Assembly: GCA_030141605.1 (NCBI GenBank)
Contig: JAQGDQ010000302.1
Coordinates: forward strand, 250,001-285,859
DNA: 35,859 nucleotides
Direction of reading: 5' to 3'
DNA from: Tubiluchus corallicola
Taxonomy: Eukaryota > Priapulida > Priapulimorpha > Priapulimorphida > Tubiluchidae
Made by a program: the position numbers and the translations under genes. The notes under the pieces are model-generated. The model was not told the DNA's origin. It was given only the letters and a program-made list of their open reading frames with translations, and did no database searches. Of the stretch, positions 1 to 11,270 are shown piece after piece; position 1 is the first letter of the stretch; each line of letters begins with the position of its first letter.

Positions 1-1157
1 AAACGAACCTTGGATGCTCAAAAAAAATTTAAACATTGATACCTACACGGGTTTGTCGCTATAATGCCTTAAAATGAAGAAACAGGTATTTTCAAGGGGG
101 ATGGGAAATAATATCCTTGACAACTTAGCACTGTACAAATCTGTTACAAAATGCTTCCAGAAAACCACACAATCAAGATCGGAAGTAAAACAACATATTC
201 TACCAAGGTGCTTAAAAGTTAAGATCGCACAAATTGTCTGCAGACCGCATTTTCATAATGTGACACTTGTGATGCACCTGAGCAATCAGTTAATATTCCA
301 CAGCATTCAGGTTCTATTTGTTAATGCCCAAATGTGTACATGGGAATGACACGTTCTCTAATTATAATATACTAGATAATGCATCCGGAAAATGTGATGC
401 AGTGGAGTGCACCCTTACATGATTTTAAAATGGCTGATTGCGTAATGATTGCAAATTTTATTTCAAACACGCATTTCATACAAAATAATGAAAACATAAT
501 AGTATCTATGGCTACAAGGGTACTTCTATGTTATCAACTTTACCCAAGTGAATCATTGATGCCTGCAGGTTATTTCGGTTATATAGGTTGGATCTTAAGG
601 AAATCTGCGATGCATATAATGATGTGCATTTGCACGTTTGTTCACATGTTTTAATACCTGCCTCACATGATGCAAGTACTCATTGCAGTGACTAAGCTAT
701 ATGAATAACAACAGCACTAGCGGTTACTGAGACAGTCACCAGCTTTATTTATCCGACTACTGAAAGCCTGCTCATCAAACTCCAATAATCAAGTGAATTT
801 CCTCTCAGTGGTTACTAAAGAGTCATTCGGGCAAAATCAATGTTCTTGTGCAAAGTTAAAATGGTGAAACACACACTGCTAATACGGCAAAGCAATTCCT
901 TGATGAGCACATGGTCTGTTGAGTAGGGTAGAGACAAACTCAATGCAACTAAAATGCTGCCAAATGTTGCTAGACGTACTCAACTGGCCAAGCAGAAAAG
1001 TTTTTTGGAAAGCTTTGGTACCAACTAGCCAGAATGATGAACATTAATTACTAACAAAAAACATCACATTTCTAGAGTTTTCACATAAACAAGTGTAAGA
1101 CTGAAAATACAGATTATTATATATATTATTATATATATTATTATTGTATTATTGTAT

Positions 1158-1181
1158 ATGTGTGTGTGTGTGTGTGTGTGT
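1158..1181. repeat. (GT)n microsatellite
   Basis: About 12 TG dinucleotides directly before the left arm of the foldback element. Confidence 0.9.
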
Positions 1182-1190
1182 TTCTATACA

Positions 1191-1276
1191 TCACAGAGAG
1201 ATGCGTTTCTCTCTGTGTGATACACTTCCAACTATGGACATAGTTAAACATTGCTGCATTAACATCTCAGTTGGCA

Positions 1277-1311
<35 letters not shown>

Positions 1312-1490
1312 TTTTTTTTTTCTATATATATAGAAAATAGAGATAGGCTTTATATAAAAACTCTACTGCCTTGAAAATGGAAAAAATTACAAGCTGCCAA
1401 CTGAGATGTTAATACAGCAATGTTTAACTATGTCCATAGTTGGATGGAAGTGTATCACAGAGAGAGAGAAACACATCTCTCTTTCACACG
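1191..1490. repeat. Foldback (long inverted repeat) element, about 300 bp
   Basis: A left arm (about 1191-1275) and right arm (1396-about 1490) are reverse complements over roughly 85-95 bases. The cores GCCAACTGAGATGTTAAT and CAGCAATGTTTAACTATG are shared; differences are one substitution, a 4-base insertion in the right arm and drift at the outer ends. The 120-bp loop is a (CT)n-(TA)n-T(n)-(TA)n tract. No clear target-site duplication was identified, so it may be a foldback MITE or a local inverted duplication. Confidence 0.8.
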
Positions 1491-2985
1491 TACATTAGAA
1501 AATGTTCTAACACAGGGCCTCAAAACTGGATTATGGAATGATGCAAAAGAATGAAAAGTATATAAAAAATGTAATTATAATATATAAACTCAACCTATTA
1601 TTATTCATTACAATGCCTTTCATTAACTGTGCCACAAGACTGAAGTGCACTAAACAACTTTTAGTGAATGTATAGGTGCTCGGCGCTTGCAGCTTTATAT
1701 TTTGTTAATTGATTCTGTAGTTGCCTTCTCCGTAGTTGCTTTCACTGTCAATCTCAAGGCCCCTTCCCTCATAGAGCTGCCAATATATTTTGGAAGCAAT
1801 GCCAATCGGTATGAGGCCTTAAGTCAAGAAACAAGATCAGATCTGAACAGTCATCAGGATGGCGGTTCAAACTGGGATTATAATTCAAACATCTAGATAA
1901 CTTGCAAACAATATTATGGTACAAATTATGATAAATAATCTAAACTATTCATGGCTTTGGTCATGAAAACAGCTTAATTTAGTTTAAATGCTATGTTGTG
2001 TCAATTACTCTTCTTAAGCTCTAAATGTCCTAAAAGCCTCACACCTAGCAAAATTAACTTCACGTGTCCAATTAAATTTTTATTATAAACAGCTATAGCT
2101 TAAGTCATTAAACATCATAGAACGTGGTCTGTAATGCAGAGTAAAAAAGCCAAATAGTAAATGTCTTAGCACGTGATTTTAAGCATCTAAACAAACATGT
2201 AATTTAAAACTGCACAGCTGTGCGAACATTATATGCAGTGTATATTGTTTACTATCCTTCACACTTTTAACAACATCTGATAGTAAGCTAACAAGTTATA
2301 CTCGCATAATAAGCAGCTATGCAGCAGAAAACTATCAAGATGTGCCAACAATTGCCCAACTAATCTATAATTTTTCACACGATGAAATCAGTAAAATGGA
2401 AATCACTAAAAGTAGTCATTTAACTGATGGAGAGCTTTTACAAAAGTGACCCACAATGTCTTACCACCCAGTTCTTCTTCTTTCCAAAAAGTTTATTTCT
2501 AGTAAAGTCACACTTTGTGTTTGCTTAAAAAGCTAGGCAACAGTTAGATAGCCTCCATAAGTAGCAAATAGACAGGTGATTGAAAGAAGAGAAAGAACAC
2601 TGTTTTGAGCAAGCTCATCTGCCACATTACTTCTGCTTCTTCATTAGAATGTAGCTAAGAAACATGCTCGCCAGCGGGGAAGTGAAAGATACATGCCAGC
2701 TGCAAACAATCTTTCGTGACAGCTTGCGCAAGAAACACAATAAAGAAGATATCATCAACTTTTTAATCTTCTTTTGTCAAATTCTTTGAGGAAATTATTC
2801 ACAAAAGACTGATTTTAAGTGGTATTTATCACACATAGAAATGTGGCAGGCGTGGAAGCTAGCATAAACATGTTGTCTGGTTGAGGTTAAAAATTCCTAT
2901 AAAAATCCATATAAATGAAGCCTAGAAGCTAAAGTATCGAACACAATTGGACTTTAAATGACGTGTCTTAAATTTCTCAACTTAC

Positions 2986-3085
2986 AACATGAAGTCCTGT
3001 TCCCAAGATGGATAATTGCCTTTGACAGCAACTGTGGTAGACTTCACATTTTGCAATTTTAACGTCACGTAACTGTGAAAACGAT
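2986..3085 (-). CDS. UNC13: UNC13 coding exon 3 (100 nt)
   Basis: The acceptor TTTGTTTGTTGCAG and donor GTAAGTTG flank an exon encoding [14 protein letters not shown], then [19 protein letters not shown], ending in phase 2. These are beta-strands 2-4 of the C2A domain and are nearly identical to vertebrate Munc13-1 in this stretch (YVTLK.QNVKSTT, SWEQDFMF). Confidence 0.94.
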
Positions 3086-6000
3086 CTGCAACAAACAAAA
3101 AAAGCATAAATTCAATTACATTCAGAAAGGCACCAGAAATTAACTTCATGGCATGCACTGAAAATACTCAAGCCTACAATAACTGTCAAGTTATCAAGTA
3201 AAGGGCTGTGGAAAACAATATAAACCTACTTTGGTTGCTTGAAAATGGCTGACGGTAATGACCTTTACTGCATAACGTCATTGACATCATTTTGCTCTAC
3301 TCAGCAAAAATCTGAAAAAGCTGACCAAATGAAGCTAGCTTACCTCTTACCAAACGGCCACAGCTGGACCATGACATGTGCTAAAATGTGTCAGTTCAAA
3401 TTTGGTCATAGTGGCTAGTACATTGATGCCCTAATGGCACATATTGGTATGGACCCCTACCAGTAGAGAACTAGGTACCACAAAAGACATGTTCTACTTC
3501 AAAACATGTACATGAGCAGCACATACCTACTACTTAAATTGTAAATACAGTAAACTATGTACAACTTGAACCAGTATAACTTGAATTTTTGCATATCTCA
3601 AACAGATTTCATGGAACGGATGTTCACTTTCATTTTCTCCTTTACCAAACATCGTGTCAACCTGAAATCTGTAACTTGAATTACTGAGTAATTTAAACCG
3701 AATTCTCGGTACAATTCTCAAGAATCTGACTGAAATTACCCCACCTATTTCAAACAGCCTTCCAAGTGAGTAATCCTACACAAAAGTGTGCACCACATTC
3801 AGGGGTGTATCAAGACTTTACAACGCCCTAGGTAAATAGTTCTGTCCCACCCAACTCGAACGTGAATCTATGGTTGTTTATGTAATAAGCAGATTAAGCA
3901 ATTACTTGTGGTGTATTAGAAACACTATTAACCTAGCTTCTACCTGGTCATTATTAATTACATGTATTTGCATGCTTATACTTAAGCAGGCTGCTCAACT
4001 GCTTGTTGTGTAATACCTTGCACCTGCCTGTAATGTGTTACAAAATGCACCCTTTACATGAAAGTATACACATTTTCCGAGGAGAATAAGAATTTTTTCT
4101 AAAATGTGAGCCCTCAAGCTTTGGCACCCTAGGTTATAGCCTAGTTAGCCTATTGGTTAATACGCCCCTGACCACATTACGAGTTTAACTGCTAGTTTCA
4201 GCAAAAATGCTAAGATTTCTTGTATTACCCTAGCAGAACACTGCTCACAACATGGTTTAAGACACATGGTTTAATGTAGATCACAATATTATTATTGCCA
4301 AATTCTATTAACCATGCTACTCAGACTACAATAAAGGTGGACTGGTCATTTTATTTTTGATTAGTCATAAAAATTATTGTTTGAAATTTGATTAAAGGGC
4401 CAGTTTGTCACTTTCACAGACTGTAGAGTATCGTCCGATGTTGAGGAGCTTCTCAATCTTGTTTTCTTCCGAACATTGTCTAACTCATACTTTCGCATAA
4501 CTTAATCAAATTTTCCTGTACTGAGGTGCTCAAGTTGTACATAGTTTACTGTAATTTAAGAATAACCCAAATATAACTTTATATACAACTCAGAATCATA
4601 TGGACCTATTCAAATCATATGGCTATGGCAAGCCTGGACTTCACACAAAGGCTAAGGCGGAGTGATGATCATTATCATCATCATGAACTAATGAATCAGC
4701 AAGGGTTTCTCTGCCACGTTCAGATGTGCATACACCCTCCCTCTATGCAGTAAACAAATTGGAATGTGGAATGAAACTTCCCCGAATGAGAATCAAGGAG
4801 TTTACCCATCCACTCACTGATCGGCCTCAGTACCATCTTAACTTCGGCAACCAAGGCATTGCTCCTACCACTGCGTCTTGCACCCTGCCTTGAGCAGCTT
4901 GTTTACACTAGTTCCATCTCTTACGTTCACAATTTTGAAAAACAAAAGTTTTGAACATTAAAATTCTCCAAAAGCTGTGTCTGCCGGCCATTTAAATTAA
5001 ATCCATCTCACCTTCTTCTCCAGGTGGTCCATGAAGACGAGCCTTTTTCACTGGAAAAAAAGACAATAAAAAGTGAAAACTGAGAAATAAATCTTTTACA
5101 CATTTATCAAACTAGGGAAGAGTCGATAATGGTAAATATACATATATATTTCCAATAATTTACGGTGCTGTAATTTTAATACAGTAAACTGCTCCACTGC
5201 GGTTCAAATAATAACAATACCTTACTATCTGATAGATGGTGTTATTGAAGATAAATCTGTTGTACGTGATTTAGGTGTTTTAATCTCAAACAACCTAAAG
5301 TAGAATTCACATATTGGGCATGTTATTTCTCAGGCCAATAGACGCATTGGAATGATAAAACGCTGCCTTTCGTCACATAGTGCAAAAGTTATTGTACCTC
5401 TTTATAAAGCAGTAGTTAGGCCAATACTAGAATATGCATGCATTGTTTGGTTACCACTGTATGTTACTCTTAAAAATGCTTTAGAAAAAACTCAATGGAG
5501 ATGTATTAATCTGGCCTCTGATTTTCAACCTGACTCTCTATCTTCTCTTGAACAATGCCGTGATACTACAGATCTTATTAGCTGTTACAAAGTCATTAGT
5601 GGTAGTTCTACTTTGCATAGTGACAAATTTTTTTCTAGGCCACTACGTGATTTACGTGGGCACAATTCTAAATTATTTGTACAATACTCTCGCACTAATA
5701 TCAGAGCTCATTTCTTCTCTTCTCATGTTGTGGGCCCTTGGAATTCACTTAATAGTGAAACAGTTGATGCATCAAATCTGCCGCAATTTTGGAAATTGTT
5801 GAGGACAGACCATCAATAACCTTGTTATGGTTAGGTCCCTTAGACTTCGCAAGCAAGTATTGTGCAAACAAGCAAGTAAGCGCCTTTTACTGTGGTCCCC
5901 ATGTCAAAATTACTCTTACAAAACGCTAGTTCCTAGTAATTTTCAGAGTCGCCTGTTGGACAAATAAAAATTCACTGTTTGGAAGGCAAATTTATAAGCA

Positions 6001-6523
6001 AAACCCCTAGCTATTAAATCACTTAGTAAACAAATAAAATATAAAATAACGTGAAAGTAAAATGTAATTTTTCCTTCAAAGAATTGACGATTCTTTGGGC
6101 CAGTCTCTAAAGCCAGCACGCTGCCATTATTGGTAACAGAATAAGGTACTCTCTCTTGCCGGACGATCTGTAGCCTTCTTAGTCTATTGTCTTTCTACTC
6201 ACATGCTGATCCCATGGTAGTGACTATACCTGTTTCGGTTGTGCTTGGTCACTAGCTCTAGAGTTTCTGCACCATTTAAATGGGAAAACGTTCTGATTCT
6301 GAGATGATGTCATTACAGTCACAATCAGAATCACAAAAAGAAGATTTTGCTATAATCCCTGACCATACTGACAAATTTATTGAAGAACTTAGATGATTTA
6401 AATTCTTTTTCTAGATGAGACAAAACACACGATTACAAACTAAAGTACATGTGAGGATGCCACCTAGTTCCAAATAGTGCAGAAACTGTTTTTAAAAAAG
6501 CAGAAAGGGGTCAGCTACTAACG

Positions 6524-6559
<36 letters not shown>

Positions 6560-9500
6560 CTGCAAAAAGATTTAGCAAATACAAACTTGTCTAGATTTGC
6601 AAGACAATGCATAGTGAGCAGGAGTGCCTGACATCAACAAGGTCAACAAGTGGAGCGTGTGACTTTTAAAAACGTATAAGTACACAAACAAAGAGAAACT
6701 GTCCATGCTGACTATAAAAAATATACAATCAGAGTGATTTAGAGCGTGCTCTACAATATAAATGATTGTAGTCTACGGTTACCGCGATGGTAAAATGGCG
6801 TCAATTTCGTCTGCACAATCATAAAAAGGCGTTATGGTGACGGTAGCAGAAACTCTCTACTGATCGGTGCTCCGTGGTTTTGCAGCAGATGAAAGTATAG
6901 TAATTACATACACCTGCCTACAAAGTACTTACAGCCTTACAGGTACTGAAATTATATAGTGCTGTTCCAATAATTTCTCGTTCTTGGAATTATAATGTAA
7001 TCTACTGTATTTACATTAGACTAATAACTTATAAAATGTTTAATACATCAGGTCACACAAGCTCATTGTATAGCTGCAGTATTAATACATCAGGGTCAGA
7101 TACAGTCATCACAGTGACTCAATTATTAGATCTACTTACTAATAAAGAAAAATTATAAAAGCGTGCTAACAGGCTGTAACTGGTCCCCTTGAATATTTCA
7201 GGGGAACCTTTTGTATCTTTTTTACAGTTTTTTATAGTTTATTATACTCTCAAAGGCTAAAAATTTATCATCTACTAGAAGATTTCTGTCACACAACCAT
7301 CACGCTGTTACACACTATTTCAGCTGATAAAGGTCGTAACGCCAAAAGCAGAAACTAAAATGAGACTCTAGAGCAGTATTGCGGATAATATGAAATGGTA
7401 AAACTCAACAGAGGGCAAAACTCTGAAAGCAATTCTCATCATTTTAACAATAAGTTTTTGGAATTACTTCACGGCTGAATTTTACTGTTGTATGTTGTGC
7501 TGTCATGGTCTTAAAAAGCTATCAGTAAAATACATCTACTGACGACTACATCATGTAACAAAATTTTTGCTTCACTGCTCAGACATTGACATACATAGAT
7601 ATCATCCATCTAGCCAAGCCATATAAATTTGTAATTGTGTATAGCATAATGAGGTGACTTTATGTAATAGAATGCTGGCCAATGGACACAGCATACAACC
7701 TGTCAGAAATAGCAACAAATAGCTACATGAAATTATCACCACAACATATCATTAGCCTGAAACTTGCTTGAAACCTGAGCAGACAAATTTAAGCTAGATT
7801 ACAGCTTGAAAGTTATAAATGCTCACTCTCAATCTAGGTCTGAGAAAAAGACAAATTAGGTCTTCTCACTGATGTAGGGATCACAGGACCTTTCTACAAT
7901 TATTATTTCATATGCATTAAAAGGACAAACTTACATAATATATATGTGTCGTTGTGAACGACCAAAAATCATAAAAAATAAATTTAATTTTCAATTAGAT
8001 TAATAACCTGTAAAACCGCTATTACTGTAGTAGATATGGCTTCTATCTATCTGTTACCTATTCTAAAAATGGGTTTAACGTAATAGTGAACGGCTGCTCT
8101 AGTTTTGCTATATTCTGCACTAGCAGTTGGCTTTTACAAGACATTATATGCAGACATCATTTTACTATATTTCTGTGGAAACTTCTGTATCAATAAATGT
8201 TTAAAGTATATTCTACTGCTATACCTTTTGTCAACACGACAATATGTAACATATACATATTAAAATAAGCATATTACAATAAGAAATTTTAGAAAACCCA
8301 TAATACTAGAAAACAGAATGAGACGTAAAATGGAACTCCGAGCTTGAGTTTGAAATTTAAAATGCTCTACAAAAGTTATAAGTAATTTTATGCAAATTAT
8401 ATAAGTTACTGTACATGTGCAGTATGTACAGTAAATAGACCAGCACTTACTTATGTACTTATAATTAAAGTTGTAGTAATTACATTAATAAAAGATTGTA
8501 TATTAATACAAAAAGCAATAAAGCTTGTATTTAATGTTTTAGTTATGTGATTAAAAATAATTATTTAATAATTAATTTACGATGAGATGTCGGTGGACCC
8601 CACCCTGCAATCACTTGGTAGGATCAATTTATCGCATGTCCTATAGAAAGAGTGGCTTCAATTAAGCCCGCAAGATGCACTTTTAATACTGAAGCGTGTA
8701 TATTAGAGACTATCTTACTGTCAGCCTGCTATTTAAAACTCATGCAGTAATAAATAACTATATAACTTGTGGAGCCACAAATAGATGGTTTCTTTCAATC
8801 TTTGTATTCAAAAACTCTTCGCTAGCATCAACATGTGAGTGATAAATGAAGTCAGCCTATCATATGCCAATAATCAATAGCTTTTAATAACTATATACAA
8901 GTTATGATATCAGGTTTATATAAATGATAAGTAATTGAGTACTATCCGTTGCAAATCCATAAGATTAATTCTATGTAAATGCATCATATATAACCTGATG
9001 ACTCTGCATTTGTAGGGCTACATATCTACAGTACACCAATAGATAAATTATAAGAATTATCCTTTCTGCAGAATGGCAACTATGCTAAGTTGCCATATTT
9101 TAGTGTATAAGGTTTAACTAAAGTAGCGTACAATTACAAAAAACTGGATTGTCTTCCACATAGTTGTAAGATATTTTTCATTAGGTACCTTTGCCTGTAA
9201 CAGTTTCAGCATACTGGTCAAAACTCAAAACCTCATTTTGTCTGTAATACTTACCATATCTGTTTTAGTTTTTTTCCACCCATTAAAATAATAATTTTAA
9301 CTCTCCTGCTTCTTCTATAATGCAGCTGACGTAATAATTAAACTAACTTAACGCGGATAAATTGCATACTTTACATGATGACTAATACTCAAATGCTGTC
9401 ACATATAGTGTATATAAAAGTGTATATAGAAGTATATTATACATATAATATAATACTATATAGTAGAGTATATATAGTGTAATTCTATGTATAGAAGTGT

Positions 9501-10566
9501 ATATAAAATGCCAAACACAACCAATGAGATGAAACATTGCATGAATTTTACACTTAGAATCAATTCTATTGACTTTGCACGTATAGGACCTATACCATAA
9601 TTATGCATAGAAATGGTTATGTACTACTTGAGTGTGTACAGCCTACTCAGGAGTATGTGCTTTGTTTAATAAGAGTTAATGAAAAAAAGAAAGAGCTAAT
9701 AATACTCAACTAAAACAACAATGTACATGTATATATATATATATATACACTAATATATACATACATTTTTGCAGGCTCCTGTAACAAAGAGACATATAAG
9801 TTATAACCTAAAACTTTCACTCCTTGGCTTTGACTCGAGATATAACACCATAAGTAAGTAAGTAAGTATCTTTATTTATCACCTTTTTTACAAGAAAAAG
9901 ACAGAGCATGAAAGGATAATATGATAGTATGATACAAAGTGAAAAGTTTATTAAATAAATAAATTATCTGAGTTAATGATATTCAAGTGATTGGTGAAAG
10001 GGTGGCGAAAAACTAAAAGTTACCAAAGGCAACCACCCAGTAAGTAATGTTGCTATTAGTGATATGCGCAATTATCTTGACGAAGATTTCAGAATAAGGT
10101 GTGATGAATGGGGCATAAAGTTTACATATGGAGCATACCAAGTTGCTTAAGTAAGTAAAGGAATGGTGAGTGTACTAAGATAAAACTATTGAGATTTAGG
10201 TTGAAATTTGAACATAAATATCAAGGACATAAAGACATAATAAATACATATAATGTTGATATGCTAAGCAATGCACATACAGATGTGTAGATTTACGCAG
10301 AGATAATTGCCTTACCTCTTAACTTTCATTTACATGTTATTGTTAGTACTATACCATACCATAATACTTACTAAAATCCATTAGGCTGGTGGACTTAAAA
10401 ACTAGATACAGACTAAACTACATAGAACCGCACCTCGTACTATGATTACTACTATCTACTGTACCTCAAACTGACAACCAAAAACTTTGGAGCTTGAAAT
10501 AAGTACACAGAATCGACGAAATTTTTGTTTAATTTTGAACTTACCACACACGCACAACAACGACAT
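2986..10566 (-). CDS. UNC13: Unc13/Munc13 family protein, N-terminal part (3 exons, continues off left edge)
   Basis: Unc13 proteins prime secretory vesicles for SNARE-dependent fusion at the plasma membrane. Three exons on the minus strand join with compatible phases (ends 1, 1, 2) and encode 53 residues. The protein starts [15 protein letters not shown] and continues through [17 protein letters not shown] and PSWEQDFMF. This matches the N-terminal C2A domain of long, Munc13-1-like Unc13 proteins from the initiator Met onward (MSLLC.. VKKA.. YVTLK.QNVKSTT.AV). In that family C2A does not bind calcium and pairs with itself or the RIM zinc finger (established knowledge). The start codon is fixed by the conserved N-terminus and by in-phase splicing. 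The fourth exon, which should continue with E-I-N-R-like residues, was not found in 1-2985, so intron 3 probably runs past the left edge. I am confident of the family and the three exons; whether the gene is intact cannot be judged. Confidence 0.93.
3548..4551. mobile_element. pogo/Tigger-like MITE with TA target duplication, interrupted by a hAT element
   Basis: The ends carry a 22-bp perfect terminal inverted repeat, CAGTAAACTATGTACAACTTGA, flanked by TA on both sides (3546-3547 and 4552-4553). CAGT-starting termini and a TA duplication are typical of the pogo/Tigger branch of Tc1/mariner (established knowledge). No transposase ORF is present. It lies in UNC13 intron 2. Without the nested insertion and its duplication it is about 625 bp. 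Confidence 0.85.
3800..4170. mobile_element. hAT-type MITE nested inside the pogo-like MITE
   Basis: The 371-bp insert starts CAGGGGTGTAT and ends ATACGCCCCTG. It is flanked by a perfect 8-bp duplication, accacatt (3792-3799 and 4171-4178). The 8-bp duplication and CAGGGG termini are hallmarks of hAT elements. There is no coding capacity. Insertion inside 3548-4551 shows it arrived after the pogo-like copy. Confidence 0.9.
5012..5050 (-). CDS. UNC13: UNC13 coding exon 2 (39 nt)
   Basis: The acceptor is a T-rich tract ending CAG and the donor is G|GTGAG. The exon encodes [14 protein letters not shown] across its junctions. The first C2 strand (VKKA) matches Unc13; the GPPGEE loop is specific to this sequence. 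It enters and leaves in phase 1. Confidence 0.9.
5208..5819 (+). pseudogene. LINE (CR1/Jockey-like) reverse transcriptase, C-terminal remnant
   Basis: Translation gives [11 protein letters not shown], then [14 protein letters not shown], a stop, [16 protein letters not shown], and then an open 155-codon stretch (5352-5819). That stretch contains [26 protein letters not shown]-type residues, [19 protein letters not shown] and [14 protein letters not shown]. This block order is the C-terminal end of non-LTR retrotransposon reverse transcriptases. The internal TAG sits where the family usually has Trp (K-W-S/N-H), so it looks like a TGG-to-TAG change. The 5' part is missing. It lies antisense in UNC13 intron 1. 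The exact clade is not certain. Confidence 0.88.
6526..6560. repeat. (TA)n microsatellite
   Basis: Nearly uninterrupted AT dinucleotides with one G interruption; self-complementary. Confidence 0.9.
9853..10150 (-). mobile_element. Possible 3' end of a retroposon with a (CTTA)n tail
   Basis: On the minus strand the segment ends in AAATAAAGATACTTACTTAC, a short tetranucleotide tail of the kind some LINEs and SINEs carry. A GGGTGG...CCACCC pair inside it has a looser counterpart at about 22740-22900. No protein motif is visible and the 5' limit is a guess. Confidence 0.3.
10545..10566 (-). CDS. UNC13: UNC13 coding exon 1 (22 nt)
   Basis: The exon encodes M-S-L-L-C-V-C plus one base of the next codon. 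It ends at a strong donor (G|GTAAGTTC). Phase 1 matches the next exon, which starts TG and so restores a Val codon. The family N-terminus MSLLCV makes this ATG the start, in preference to the upstream ATGs in the leader. Confidence 0.9.
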
Positions 10567-10618
10567 ATTTTTTCTCCCTAGTTATCCCACTGAAAATACC
10601 ATCTCCTTCTCTTTCACT

Positions 10619-10711
10619 TTACCCATGCCTACGAAATAACGTTGAACATGAGAAAACTGTCACTGGAATGCACTGTTCGTCTTTCCAAAAACCTCCTTGT
10701 ATATCCGCCAT
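10619..10711 (-). other. Upstream ORF in the probable UNC13 leader (30 codons)
   Basis: The ATG lies in AAAAATGGCGGAT, which also resembles a YY1-type element, and opens a 30-codon frame beginning MADIQGGFWKDE and ending at TAA, 53 bases before the UNC13 start. It has no family match. If transcription starts upstream of 10711 it would be a uORF that could lower Unc13 translation; this is inference. Confidence 0.4.
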
Positions 10712-11060
10712 TTTTTCGATTAGTTGATGACGTCACACGTGTGTACTGTGTAGAGAAAACGTGGGATCAATAAGCGACTGATTCAGATGTGGAAGCGCAG
10801 CTTCTAAAGTAGAGGTAGCACACGCGCATTCACGGGCAGAAAGTACTCAATGAAGCCACTACAGAGGACGCAGCACTACACAAATAATGAGGGTAACTGT
10901 GAAAGCATGTGGAAACTAATATTGCATGGGGGGCTGCGAAGGGCTCAACCAATCAGCAAGAAATGTGCTAAGAGTTTTCGTTCATTTTTTAAGATGACTT
11001 TGAACTCGGCCATTATATTATAAGTCACGTGACTCACGAAATGTCCTAAAAACCCACGGG
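10700..11060. promoter_or_regulatory. Probable UNC13 promoter region, possibly divergent
   Basis: The region is less AT-rich than its surroundings. It contains a full CRE TGACGTCA (10728-10735) directly followed by an E-box CACGTG (10736-10741), a second CACGTG inside the palindrome GTCACGTGAC (11024-11033) and the YY1-like CCGCCATTTT (10706-10715). It lies just upstream of the UNC13 start codon. A strong plus-strand donor at 11270/11271 suggests a divergent transcript. The motif hits are by eye and the promoter role is inferred. Confidence 0.55.
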
Positions 11061-11244
11061 AAATCGGAGTACTTCTGCCGTGCAGAGAATGTAACATCCG
11101 CTACGCTAACTGCGCAGCAGACGACAGCTGCTCGGAATACAGGACTTGTAGAAAATGCCCTCCTTTTACGTTCCGAGTAGCACTTCTACTATTGGTCATT
11201 GATTATTAAATTTAACAAAAAACTTTACCTTTGCGAGGGGAGAA

Positions 11245-11270
11245 ATGGGCGTCCCCCCTCTGATATCCAG
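11245..11270 (+). CDS. Candidate first coding exon of a divergent transcript (uncertain)
   Basis: The plus strand has ATG GGC GTC CCC CCT CTG ATA TCC AG followed by a near-ideal donor, CAG|GTAAGC. It could encode MGVPPLIS plus two bases of the next codon. No in-phase downstream exon was found in 11.3-14.6 kb; the good acceptor at 13410 leads to an early stop in this phase. It may be a noncoding first exon or chance. Confidence 0.22.

Larger units (their letters stand above)
1..2985. other. UNC13 intron 3 (partial); no further exon recognised
   Basis: By position this is intron downstream of UNC13 exon 3. I looked on the minus strand for the next C2A residues and did not find them. It holds a foldback element (1191-1490), a short GT repeat and AT-rich sequence. 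The short plus-strand ORFs at 74-349 and 379-654 resemble no family and have ordinary AT-rich composition. Confidence 0.6.
5820..10544. other. UNC13 intron 1, AT-rich, no gene seen
   Basis: This stretch holds a (TA)n repeat near 6526-6560, short AT-rich tandem variation around 9410-9510, another (TA)n near 9729-9747 and a retroposon-like tail at 9853-10150. I see no exon with coding-like composition on either strand. Confidence 0.5.

Noticed and set aside
3530-3721. 63-aa minus-strand ORF
   Set aside because: It is the left end of the pogo-like MITE read through; no protein family.
11041-11211. Cys-rich frame (PCRECNIRYANC..CRKCPP) followed by a hydrophobic run
   Set aside because: No start codon, no splice context and no recognised domain; it lies in promoter-like DNA and is probably chance.
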